Part shown: piece after piece, positions 54,043-64,000 of the stretch
How the letters are laid out: each line of letters starts with the position of its first letter
How positions within the stretch are numbered: position 1 is the stretch's first letter
DNA from: Patellifolia procumbens
Lineage: Eukaryota; Streptophyta; Magnoliopsida; Caryophyllales; Amaranthaceae
Length of the DNA: 64,000 nucleotides
NCBI GenBank assembly: GCA_947645195.1
Contig: CANSGD010000144.1
Span: 5,119,001 to 5,183,000, forward strand
Direction: 5' to 3'
The notes under the pieces: generated by a model
What the model was told of the DNA's origin: nothing
Databases searched by the model: none
The model's input: the letters and a program-made list of their open reading frames with translations, nothing else
Position numbers and translations under genes: made by a program

Positions 54043-55081
54043 CTTCCTCCGTGTCGGAATGATCTCAACAAATGGGGTGGGCACAAACTCCTAGGCAATT
54101 TTTCATAATATAAAATTATGGAGATAATTAAGAGAGGTTAGTGATCTTCAATGGCAACCACCACTTCGACACCAACCACCACACCAACTTCGACCACCAC
54201 GCCAACCACCACCTTCAACTCCGACCACCACCAACCACCACCTTCAACTACGACCACCACCAACTACCACTTTCACCACTGACCACCGTCTTCACCACCA
54301 ACCCAGATTTCGAACTCCCCTACGCCAACCCAGAGTTTAAACCTCTCACCGCCAACCCAGATTTAAAACCCGACCAAACCCAGATTTCGACCCCCCCAAA
54401 AACCCAGATTTCGAAGCCCCTAACCTAGATTTCGAACCCCCAACTCGAAAACCCAGATTTTCGAAACCCCAAATCCTAAAAAACGACGAACAATAACGAA
54501 CCACAAATCAAGAACCCTAAAACGATGAACAACAACAAATCAACAACGTTGAACAACAACAAACAACGAAGCAACGAACGAACAATAACCCAGAATGCAC
54601 CGAAAAACCTAGAAAGCCAAAAAATTGCGACATAAAAGCCAAAAATCGATTTCGTGAACCCTAGAAATCGAATTGCGGTGTGTGGAAGGGGGTAAGACGA
54701 TGGTGACGACGATGGTGGCGGTGAATTGGTGACTAGTGGTGGTCGGTGGTTGGAGGAAAGGGTGGAGATGTCGGTGGTTACAGCAGAAGGTGGTGGTTGA
54801 AGGAGATGGTGGTGGTGGTGGTGGTCAAAAAGGGGATAGGGTTTGATTAATTGGATTATAATTAGGTGAAACTCATTAGCTAAATGATACTATTTGGTTA
54901 GAATTTAATTATACTTTAATGGAGATATAAACAGATTTTAATTTTCTTACATGGGGGTATTTTAGTCATTTTATACTAAAAAACATACTAAAATAGGAAA
55001 GAAATAAAATGTTGCAATCTTTATGTTACAGCCTAAAATGGCAAATGTTGCAATCTTTTTGATACGGTCATACGGAGGAAG
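54043..55081. mobile_element. Stowaway-ended element with CCACCA and GGTGGT blocks
   Basis: Left end CTTCCTCCGTGTCGG and right end TCATACGGAGGAAG, each bordered by TA. The left part has CAACCACCA-type repeats (54150-54300) and six to seven copies of AACCCAGATTTCGAA (54301-54470). The right part (54700-54830) has the complementary GGTGGTGGT blocks, so the element can fold. The 95-residue frame 54141-54428 is a low-complexity read of these repeats. It is unusually long for a Stowaway; two nearby ends may belong to different elements. Confidence 0.45.
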
Positions 55082-55276
55082 TAGTTGCTACACTTCCCAA
55101 ATAAGGAAATTTTTTATTAGATGCCACACTTTCTTTATTTGGCTTTTCCTTCTCTCGATCTCTCTCCTATCACATGGGCCCCACTCGTATTTTTCCTCTC
55201 TATCTCTCTCAAATAAAAAAAAATGCATTGAAATTCGTAAAAAAAAGTGTAGCATCTAATTTGATACGGAGGAAGT
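55082..55276. mobile_element. Stowaway-like MITE sharing an end with its neighbour
   Basis: GTTGCTACACTTCCCAAATA at the left is inverted against AAAAAGTGTAGCATCTAATTT at the right, which ends GATACGGAGGAAG before TA. The outer left bases are shared with or lost to the element ending at 55081. Confidence 0.5.
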
Positions 55277-55282
55277 AAAATT

Positions 55283-56029
55283 TTTTGTAAAGTATAAGGT
55301 TTTTACTTAGAAGTTACTTTCTTGCTTTTGATTTGACTTTTAAGCTTAAACCTTACACGATATGATTTTAACTTAAAATCGTATAGTTTAAAGTTAAAAC
55401 CTTTTGACTTCATTATGATCTATTTATATGTCTGTAGAGATATATCCCAATATTGTCATATCTACATTTAGAATTGATTGGCATGTAGTGGTCCAACGAA
55501 TTTGAACTTATGAAAATAAAGTTCATTTAAAAATCAAATCAACAAAAGAAAATACAAACGTTATTTATCATTACTTTAGACACTAAAAATTTATAATTAC
55601 GGTGTCAAATTTATCTTGATTACGAGATAATATAACAATATACATGATACGATATTTAAGGAAAATTAGTTATCTTTATCTTTTTTTAAAATGAAAATTC
55701 ATTCATTAATTTAAATTCCTACAACATCTACTATAGAATCCAAAACTAATAAATACACGTCAAAACTAACATCTACTATACGATATATATTGTTTGAGTA
55801 AGGGTAATCATGTAATTTTATTATTTAAAATGTCCAATTTTGAACTTGGTGTCACTTATTGTGACATTTTCATATAAGGAAAGTGTGTCATTTATTTAGA
55901 AACAGAGGAAGTATAACTATAAATGACAAAAATTACGATTGTTAAGGAAATTTAACACCTCATAATATCCTCATCTTTCATATCTCTTTCTGTTGCAACC
56001 TTGTACAAGAGGATCTATCAATCTGTTGT
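55283..56029. other. A+T-rich spacer, one MITE end
   Basis: AGTGTGTCATTTATTTAGAAAC followed by AGAGGAAGTA near 55881-55914 is a single Stowaway-type end. The rest shows no gene. AACTTAAAATCGTATAGTTT near 55370 is part of a small inverted repeat. Confidence 0.45.
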
Positions 56030-56880
56030 GGTTGGACCTGGCAAAGATGACTTGACCCGAACATCCCGACCCGAGACTGAGATGGATAGACAATCTAAAA
56101 TCAACTCGATATCCGAAAACAAGACTCGACCCGCACCCGGAATAGACACAACCCGAAATTGACCCGATCGGTACTGTCCCAAATAATATTTATCCTAAAT
56201 TTGTATTTTAATCTATAAGTTTATAGTTATATTTTTAAAATTTTCAATATTATATATATATATAAAGCGTAGGCAAGAGTTGATATCTGCCACGTGTCAC
56301 CGTCCCTCTTTTAATAGCATTTTTCATATATTAAATAATTGTCAACGTAAAGATTCGAACTCCCAATCTCAAGTATGGAATGGAGAGCTCCAACGACCAC
56401 TCCACCATCCTATTATTGATGCTTCTATAAAAATTAATGATGATATATAAATGAATACTAAGAGTTAACTTGTCTAAATGAAATGACTTATTTTCTTTTT
56501 TTGTTGATATTTTTCACCCTAGATTACATTAGTTATCGCTAACTAATAACCTCAGGCATCGCCGGGGACTAATACTAGTTTTTCGTAATTCGTATCACAT
56601 TATATACGGAAAAAAATATAATCACTAGAACATAAATAGCAAATACATAAAGTTTCGATAAAGAAAACAAGACAATTGGAATGAATTTGGAAGGGAGAAT
56701 ATACTGAATTCTAACATTTTTCAGATTTATATATACCTTCATCCAAATGTACTGACTCGATTAGGACTTAACCCGAAAATTGACCCGAGTTGATATCCAA
56801 CTCGGAACACACCATGCCCGAAACCAGTCTGACCTGTATTGAACCGATCCAAATCCGACCCCGATTGTCACCTAGTTGTA
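56030..56880. mobile_element. hAT-type element rich in GACCCGA, split by a Helitron
   Basis: CCTGGCAAAGATGACTTGACCC at the left and GACCCCGATTGTCACCTAG at the right are loosely inverted. The flanks GTTGTGGT and GTTGTAGC are similar 8-mers. Many ACCCGA and CCCGAAA blocks fill both parts. The Helitron 56244-56578 sits in between. The target duplication is imperfect, so this is tentative. Confidence 0.42.
56244..56578 (+). mobile_element. Non-autonomous Helitron
   Basis: Begins TCAATATTATATATATATAT with AAAGCGTAGGCAAGAGTTGA and GCCACGTGTCACC. It ends GGCATCGCCGGGGACTAATA and CTAG before a T. A sister of 32355-32705. The 5' flanking base is T rather than A. Confidence 0.62.
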
Positions 56881-59745
56881 GCTTTGAAGTAGAACTGGAT
56901 TAATTGATTTTAAACGAAGTATTGACATCTGTTGCAACCACCACCCAAATTCCGATCAACAAAACAACCTTTACAATCACACATATAGGAGAAAAAGTCT
57001 TCAAACTCTTACATAGACAGAGATAATAAAGCCCAATATATAGGTAGAAAAACTCTCCAATACATAGACACTGCAGTTTACTAGAAAAAATATTATAACA
57101 ATTGTTAAAAGCAAAAGAAAAAATGGGCTTCGCACCGCCGAAAAGGTTGGTGGTAGCCCCTAGATCAAAACTAGAGTTTTGTGGAAGAGAAGAGAGGAAA
57201 AAGGATAGGAGGCGATTTGCCTAGAGATTAATTAATTTAGTTATCTATTTTTTATCTCAAGTCAAGCCTCCTCTATATGAAAGAGTTTTAATAGGTTTTC
57301 AAATGAAACAAGTCACAAAAGACCACAACACCTCCCTACTACCAAATATTATAGATATATGTATAACCCTCGAGAAAGAAATCAAGAGATTTACGACCCC
57401 ATCACCTCTCTATTACCAACAACCCTCAAGAAAGAAATCAAGAGATTTACGAGTTGTGATGACCTCACAAATCCCATATGTGATTTCATCCGAAAATCTC
57501 TTGGTGATAGGTAGAGTAGCCCATCAGACTTATACGTGTATCATTTTCCCTTATCATTTATCAATGTGGGACACAATACAAATAGATATTTCTCTTTAAC
57601 AAGTTGTGATCCCATAATTAATTTATGGGTATACATTGTTTTATATTTCTTGTCTATTTTTATGTGATTTGTAGGCTTGAATTTTTGTGTGCCGCACACA
57701 ATATAGGTAGTCCTAGGATTAACAGAAAAATTTCAGGAATGATTGAAATTGCCACCAACAGACAATCATACGCAATACTAATATGATGTTAGTTCTTAAT
57801 TTGAAAATATTCACTCACCAATTATATTAATATGTCGGCATGAAAACGATAAATGGAACGAAAAATGTTTGATTGAAAGTGTAAGGCATCTTTCATGAAA
57901 ACATAGGTGCTCATAACTTTGATTAACTTTAATGTCAACTCACTCTTTACTTAAGTTGGGTAATTGGGTTGTTGTCTTGTTGAATCAGACTAAATTTGCC
58001 ACAGTCAACGTCCATATGAAGGCGCATTCAAGATGGGACATGGTACACTTGGAAAACAACGAATTTAGTATTTCTTTTTTCATAGTACGTACTTACTCCA
58101 TTTTTTAGATATGAATAGTCTAACTTGAATATGAGCCAAGAGTTTACGTGAAAAGGAGAAGTATATTCATATTGGTATATACAATACGGGTAGAATCATT
58201 CATACTTTGAGGTTTTATGTTGAAACAATGGGTAAATCTTAATAGGAAAAAGAAACTAGACAAGTGCATATTCGTGATATAGAAAAGCCTCGGAAAATCT
58301 CAATCATTTTTTGATGAAAAAGTTATTTAGTCGCTGCAGTGCCTAAATCCCTCCTCCAATGTTAGCCATCTACCTTAATTGATAAGTAAGGTAGTATCTA
58401 AATATGCATTCTACTAATATCGTATATATTACTAGTTACTATTAGAGTGGATCAAAATTGATGGTCCGTCTATCATAATCTAATTTCGTCTTACTACTAG
58501 AGTATATCAAAATTGGCCAGCCCGTATTTATGATAAGGTCAAATTCTAGCTTGATCAATACAACCCAAAAGGTTTTAGTTTTGGAATTTTCTCATTATTG
58601 GGCCAAACTCTACTTGAAAAGCTCGATTAACCTAGATAAAACTCGTCTCGACCCTATCTCTCCAACCTGACCTTTGAACAAGTCTAATTATCACCTTTGA
58701 GGCTTTTGTGCCTCGCTATGCACCAAATTTTGTGGTGATTTCGAAAATTGCATAATAGTGCAAACAAATAATTAATTCTTGATTAATCCATAATTTTTTT
58801 TGGAAACTTAATTGGACTTCATATCCCTTGCCTTTTATAAAAAAAAGGAGAAAAGGGTTAAAGAAAGTCAAGAGTATGTATAAATTTTCGATATTCCTAT
58901 ATCATACTTACCGTTATAAATTATATAAATGTCATCTAAATGCTTTATTTTTGAAATATGGAGCTACATCTTTTTCCTATTTAGGGCATGCTTGGGATGA
59001 GGATAATGTATTAAGGGGGTAATAAAAGTCAAATATAGGAAAACTGAAGCATTTTAGAGGTGATGGAGTGGTGGTGGAGAGGAAAATGTGGTGTTGGTTG
59101 GAAGGAAATGGAGAACTATTACCGTCATTATGGTTTGACTTCTCAAATAGGAGGAGAACTGTTATACATGAGGAAAAATAAGTTCAGACAAGTAAAAACA
59201 AACAAAATTGGTTTGACCTCTCACAAGGTTATAATAACGTTTGAATAAGTTCTAATAAATTCAAAATAAGGTGCTTATGTAGAAAGAACAAATACCAATT
59301 TCAAAAATCTAAATTATTTATAATTTCTAATAATAATAATAAAAAATAATGATTACATAGAAAAAATTATTGACAAATATATAATCAAAATATCACAACT
59401 ATAAATGATAAATATATTTCTAAATAATTATTGGACCACATAGAGAAGTACATGTAAGATGTAACCTTGACTTGTAAACTAGAAGACATGAACTACCACT
59501 ACAATTTTCCCCTCAAAATAAACTTCTACAATTTGGCCGTTTCTGCATACCCTTCTTTCTCACTATCATTATATTCCACATATCCCCACCAAAAATATTA
59601 GTGCCAAAACAAAAATCTTTCCAATAGTAGTTTGCCTCGGAAATCTCTGACATTGACAGTTTGCCACATGAAGAAAGTTTCCTTTCACTCGTATATTTTC
59701 TGTGAAATGAAAAGACTGAATTGCTATAATGATTGTTTTTATTTT
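56881..59745. other. No gene; LTR-like and MITE fragments
   Basis: At 57367-57452 GAAAGAAATCAAGAGATTTA is repeated twice, and ATCAATGTGGGACACAATAC near 57558 is LTR-like; the 98-residue frame across it (57303-57599) is not convincing. At 58983 TTAGGGCATGCTTGGGATGA is one end of the MITE family seen at 28615-28980, and AGGAAAACTGAAGCATTTTAG continues the match. No RNA gene was seen. Confidence 0.45.
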
Positions 59746-59933
59746 TAGGCTTCTTCTCTTCATTTAAATCTAACTAAATTGAACTAAACTAAATAAATTG
59801 TAACTGAAATTGAATAGAAGTGAATTGAATTATAATAAATAATATATAGATAATATATAAACCATAAATATAAGAATATTAAAAAATAATGATAATGATA
59901 AGTAATAATGTTAATAATTAATACTTCCTCCGT

Positions 59934-60154
59934 TTTTTATTAAATGATACACTTGTTTTTTCACGCTTATCAAGGAAGCGATTTAAGGGTGTAAACGATT
60001 GAATTTTGCGATGAAATTTTAACACAAGCAAGAATGAGACTCTACATTACTTTTGTTAAAATTTCATCGAAAAATTCAATCGTTTACACCCTTAAATCGC
60101 TTCCTTGATAAGCGTGAAAAAACAAGTGTATCATTTAATAAGAAACGGAGGAAG
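59934..60154. mobile_element. Stowaway-like MITE, almost perfect hairpin
   Basis: The left CTTCCTCCGTTTTTTATTAA pairs with TTAATAAGAAACGGAGGAAG. Pairing continues through AAGGAAGCGATTTAAGGGTG over nearly the whole length, with TA on both sides. The high arm identity suggests recent formation. Confidence 0.86.
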
Positions 60155-60254
60155 TAATAATAATTAATGCATAATAATAATAGTATTTTAGATATTAATA
60201 TTATAAATAAATAAATAATAGTAATAATAATAAATTAATAATGATATTATAGTA

Positions 60255-60587
60255 CTCCCTCCGTTCCCTAATGTTGTTCCCATTTGGAATCGGGGAGAGG
60301 ATTAAGAAAAAAGAATCTTTGATGAAATGACATTTAATGAATACATATTGATAGGTTTATTATTAAAATTTATCTTACCAAAGCATAGTAAAAGTAAAAA
60401 AAATGTCATCAATGCAAATAAGTTACAACTTACCATGCAAAACATAAAGATCATCCTTTTATTTCAACCAATGAAATTGTAAAGTGATTTGACTTTAGGT
60501 GGGTTAAATTTAGAAAGATTTTAAATGGGGACAACTTAAAAGAACACCAAATCGGGAAATGGGAACAACATTTGGGAACGGAGGGAG
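60255..60587. mobile_element. Stowaway-like MITE
   Basis: CTCCCTCCGTTCCCTAATGT is inverted against ACATTTGGGAACGGAGGGAG, flanked by TA on both sides. Same family as 35244 and 62230. Confidence 0.85.
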
Positions 60588-61125
60588 TAATTAATAATAA
60601 GTACATTCTATTATTTGTATTAATATATTAATACTTGATGATGATTATATAATAACAATAATGTCTAAGAAGTAAATTAATACTACTATTATAATAATTA
60701 GAATTAATTAATATAATAATTAGTAATAAATAACAATTGGGTCAGAGTGCACAAAATTACAACGTAAACTGTTTTGACGCGATTTGATTGGTTTATGAGC
60801 TAAAAACGTGGGTTGGTTTGTGCTTTTGACCAAACCACAGTTTGGGGTTTCGGGTTGATCTATAATATTATAAAGCAAACTACACCACAAATCTCCATAG
60901 TATCTTAGTATTCAACGTAACGACAATTTTGTAAATTAAATAATAACATTATTAGCAACTTTATAATTTTATCAATATATTCTAGCTTATTTGTAAGATG
61001 TAATAGTGAACATCTACTCGGTAAAATAAAACAACAATTACAAATTAGAATAATCGTATTGAGATAAAATATAGTTAAACCGCAAACCGCAACCATGTTC
61101 CGCCCTTATAATAATAGTAATACTA

Positions 61126-61826
61126 AAACAACAACAACAACACACTAAGCCTTATTCCCAAAATGATTTGAGTCGGCTAACATGATCTGAATCATCATCT
61201 AATCAGGAGATTGTATCGACAAGTGTCATAAAAAGTTTTTCAAAAGGTTTTAAGTTTTAAAAAGCTTTTTAGAAAGCTTTTCACAAAAAGTTTTAAAAGA
61301 GTTTTAAACAAAAAAGTTTAAAGATAAAGACAAATGCAATCAAAGATAAAAAAATAAATAAAGTAATCACACCCTTCCTCCACGTAAATATTGTCCATCC
61401 ACCCACTTCTATCCAACGCCATGTTGATCTCATCAATCCTAAGTAACCCTATATCACTTAGCTTTCAATTACCTTCATCCACGCCATCTTAGGTCTTCCC
61501 CTGCCTCTTACAATTTGATCACTCCTCCACTCTTCAAGTCTTCTCACTGGTGTATCACTTGGTCTCCTTTTCACATGACTGAACCATCTTAAGCGATTTT
61601 ACCTCATCTTTTCTTCAATAGATGCAACTCTTACTTTTTTCCGAATTACTTCATTTCTTCATCGGTCCTTCCTTGTATGGCCACACATCCACTGCAACAT
61701 ATGCATCTCTGCCACATTCATCTTATGAACGTGGCATTGTTTCATCGCCTAACATTATCTGATGTCATATAAAAAAGCAGGTCTAATGGCCATGTGGTAG
61801 AATTTTTCCTGTAATGTTTGGGGAAT
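61126..61826 (-). mobile_element. RTE-type LINE, 3' end fragment (copy 2)
   Basis: It starts in an ACAACAACAACAACA tail, then CCTTATTCCCAAAATGATTT as at 1510. The minus strand keeps the GRGRP and RWFSHVKRRP-type segment near 61490-61600, with stops and shifts, and MWPYKEGPM-like codons near 61680. More decayed than the copy at 1466-2340. Confidence 0.7.
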
Positions 61827-62229
61827 AATAGTAATAATAATAATGAATAAAAATATAATAAATTAAATAATATATAAAATGAATAATAAAAGTAATTAGT
61901 AAAAGAGATTAGACAAACAATAGTGATAATAATATTTAACAAAATGATTAAATAACGATGGGAGATGAGCTAAACTGAACTGATTGGAGCTAAACTAAAT
62001 TAATTTGAACTAAACCGAACTGATTGGAGTTGAACAAAACTAAACTGAAAAGCTGATGAGAACACGCCCTAATTAGCATATGTTTACTGATGCATTGAAA
62101 TGACTAGATTGTTAGAACATGCCCTAATCATATTTTAGAAATACACATCAAGGGTTAAGACCGATTTAACAATATATTACTTGTTGCCATCTATTTATTA
62201 CTATATATTATTACGATCAAAATTACTAC

Positions 62230-62559
62230 TCCCTCCGTTCGCATTTGGAATCTGGGGGAAAATCAATGCAAATTGAGGTGGAGTAGAATCTTTTTAATTT
62301 TATATTATATATAATGTACTTTGGTACCTTTTGCTTATAAAAAAGTAAGAGAAAGAAAGAAAACTAGGTGATTAGGAAATAAATGATTCTAAAGTAGGTC
62401 ATGTGTATGACAAAAAGTAAAAAAGTGTAGTAAATATTTGGTTGTTGAAGGGTAAGATGAAAAATAAATATTCTTAAAATGGAAAAGATTCAAAGTGGGA
62501 AGAACTTTTAGAAATATCCCAAAAAGGAAAATGGGATCCTCAAAAAGGAACGGAGGGAG
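62230..62559. mobile_element. Stowaway-like MITE
   Basis: CTCCCTCCGTTCGCATTTGG is inverted against AAAAAGGAACGGAGGGAG, with TA on each side. Internal TCTGGGGGAAAATCAATGCA matches 35278-35300. Non-coding. Confidence 0.82.
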
Positions 62560-62849
62560 TATATAGATAGTACACATAGACTTTTTCAATCTTGCATATA
62601 CTGTGAAATAGATGTATAACTCCCTCCATTATTTAAAAATCTTTCTATTATTTTGATCTACTGTAGAAGTTGATATGAAGGCAAGAAGATCGGAGAAATA
62701 GTATACAAGTGAATTTTTTTTTTTTTTTTTATAGATTGTAGAGAAAATGTGTTTGTGAGAGAGTGTGAAATAATGTGGGGCTAACAAGTGGAGAAATGTT
62801 GAGTTGAAACGGGGGAGTTAAAGTATATATATGCCAAATTATGCCCTTT

Positions 62850-63050
62850 CACTACTTATATTGACTGAACTTGTTTGTACTGAACATAACTTATCTATAT
62901 TGAATCAAACTTATTTTTACTGAACCCAACTTATTTTTACTAAAAAGAACTTATTCTTACTGATTTTCTGTTTTTTTTTTCTTTGTAGTTACTGATTTAT
63001 ACGGAAATGAACTTATTGGAGCTAAACTGAACTGAATTGAATTGCAATAA
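62850..63050. mobile_element. Tourist (CTGAA family) fragment
   Basis: Repeated ACTTATTTTTACTGAA units as in 7344-7569, then GGAGCTAAACTGAACTGAAT as in the long copies. The ends are not clear. Confidence 0.5.
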
Positions 63051-63165
63051 ATATCTAAATAATAATGAAACTAATAAATTATTAAATGATAATATGAATA
63101 TTTAATAATAATTAAGTATAATAATTAATAATTAATAATTAATGACAACAAAATTTTAGATATTA

Positions 63166-63547
63166 CTACCTCCGTTTTTTTTAATATGCACATTTCTCCA
63201 TTTCGGGGTGTTTTTTTTAATTGGCACCTTTCTACCTTCTGCCATAAATGGAAGGTTGGCCCACCTAATTATTACACTTCTCTCCTACTTTTTCTTTCCT
63301 TCTCTCTACCTTTTTCACTTTTTCCTTACTTTTACTAACATTCTCTATTACTTTTGCACTTTTTCCTTGGTTCTAGTACAAAGCTTTATCATTTAATAAT
63401 AAAAGGGGTATACTAACTAATTTGAAAGTATAACAAAAAAAAAAGAAACGAATCTAAATAGGACAAATAAAAAGAAATGAATAAAAAGAAAAGTAAAACG
63501 AAAAGTATAACAAATAGAAAGAAGGAAAATTTGGTAAAAACCGCCTT
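63166..63547. mobile_element. One-sided Stowaway-like end and T-rich sequence
   Basis: CTACCTCCGTTTTTTTTAAT at 63166 follows TA, but I cannot find a matching right end before the window closes. The 62-residue frame at 63208-63396 is a Phe/Leu-rich read of T-rich DNA. Confidence 0.35.
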
Positions 63548-64000
63548 ACATTTTCAATTTTTTTGAGTTTATCCCCTTTTGTTTTATTTTTTAAATTAAC
63601 CTCCTAGGGTTTTCAAATTTTTTAGATTTTCACCCCCTTATTCCAACATCCATTAACTTCTAACGGAGGTGGTCCCACTTATACGATTTCCCTTTCAGTT
63701 ACCCTCCTGCATTCATTTCTCTCTTTCAATTATCCTTCTGCATTCATCTCTCTCTTTTAATTACCCTCCTTCATCTTCCCTTTGATGATCTCTTATCCAT
63801 CAACTTTAGTTTTTGTGGTGTCATTATGGAGAAAACACAATGATAAAGGATGGGAAACTTCTATGGCGAGAAGTTGATACCCAAAATAGGTATTTAATGC
63901 TCCTTACAAAAAGTTATTCATATTTTCTATAAGAGTAAAATTCTCAAAAATGGGAAAAGTGGCAATATTGAACTCCTTTTACTTAAATACATGATTTCTT
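63548..64000. other. Possible left end of another element, cut by the window
   Basis: GTTTATCCCCTTTTGTTTTA and CCATTAACTTCTAACGGAGG resemble Mutator-type subterminal sequence. At 63696-63770 a ~36-bp unit (TTACCCTCCTGCATTCATTT and TCTCTCTTTC) repeats three times. The window ends before any partner end could appear. Confidence 0.35.

Larger units (their letters stand above)
59749..62080. mobile_element. Long CTGAA-type Tourist element (copy 4) with three insertions
   Basis: The left end GGCTTCTTCTCTTCAT and right end GATGAGAACACGCCC correspond, with TTA and TAA beside them. The internal GTTTTGACGCGATTTGATTG and GTGGGTTGGTTTGTGCTTTT blocks match the copies at 40139 and 45159. Inside lie two Stowaways (59934-60154, 60255-60587) and an RTE LINE fragment (61126-61826). 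Confidence 0.6.

Noticed and set aside
54141..54428. A 95-residue His/Asn/Thr-rich frame
   Set aside because: It only translates CCACCA-type and AACCCAGATTTCGAA repeats inside a MITE-ended element.

Overview
This is a plant nuclear window: A+T-rich, filled with transposable elements nested in one another, and without any intact host gene that I can recognise. There are no rRNA or tRNA genes, no bacterial-type operons and no CRISPR array. The transposon families are those of flowering plants: an Athila-like Ty3 element, a Tekay/del chromovirus, copia remnants, an RTE LINE, small Helitrons, hAT, Mutator and PIF/Harbinger elements, and many Stowaway- and Tourist-like MITEs. The CTGAA-rich Tourist family recurs at least eight times. 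A dicot, possibly of the Caryophyllales, is my guess, but nothing here proves it.

Layout. 0.6-9.2 kb: LTR and LINE fragments, a GC-rich hAT-type MITE with an 8-bp target duplication, a head-to-tail cluster of Helitron ends, and a foldback element loaded with four younger insertions. 9.2-16.7 kb: a very young LTR retrotransposon on the minus strand (two 1623-bp LTRs, target duplication CTCCG, tRNA-Asp primer site). It carries gag and protease in one frame split by a single TAG and has no reverse transcriptase or integrase, so it must depend on helpers. 16.86-22.84 kb: a 6-kb foldback element. Its 2.4-kb arms are nearly identical inverted copies, carry arrays of hairpin-forming 43-bp units, end in outward-facing LTR-like sequence with TATA boxes, and are flanked by an 8-bp direct repeat. 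This is the most unusual structure in the window.

23-32 kb: MITEs, a decayed copia element interrupted by another LTR, a possible organelle DNA fragment, and a Mutator-type element that appears to have captured a host gene fragment (Pack-MULE). 32-45 kb: Helitrons, three Harbinger elements (one still encoding a truncated Myb-like protein) and two hairpin Mutator MITEs with perfect 9-bp target duplications. 45-53.8 kb: a TRIM-like element whose second LTR is broken by a decayed Tekay chromovirus lacking its 5' LTR. 53.8-64 kb: more MITEs, a hAT-type element containing a Helitron, and a large Tourist element holding two Stowaways and an RTE LINE fragment.

Only two open frames look like functional-type proteins without internal damage: the Athila-like gag (13376-14935) and its protease (12524-13318). 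Everything else coding is broken or truncated. Boundaries were read by eye from terminal repeats and target duplications. Family names rest on motifs I recognise, not on a database search.
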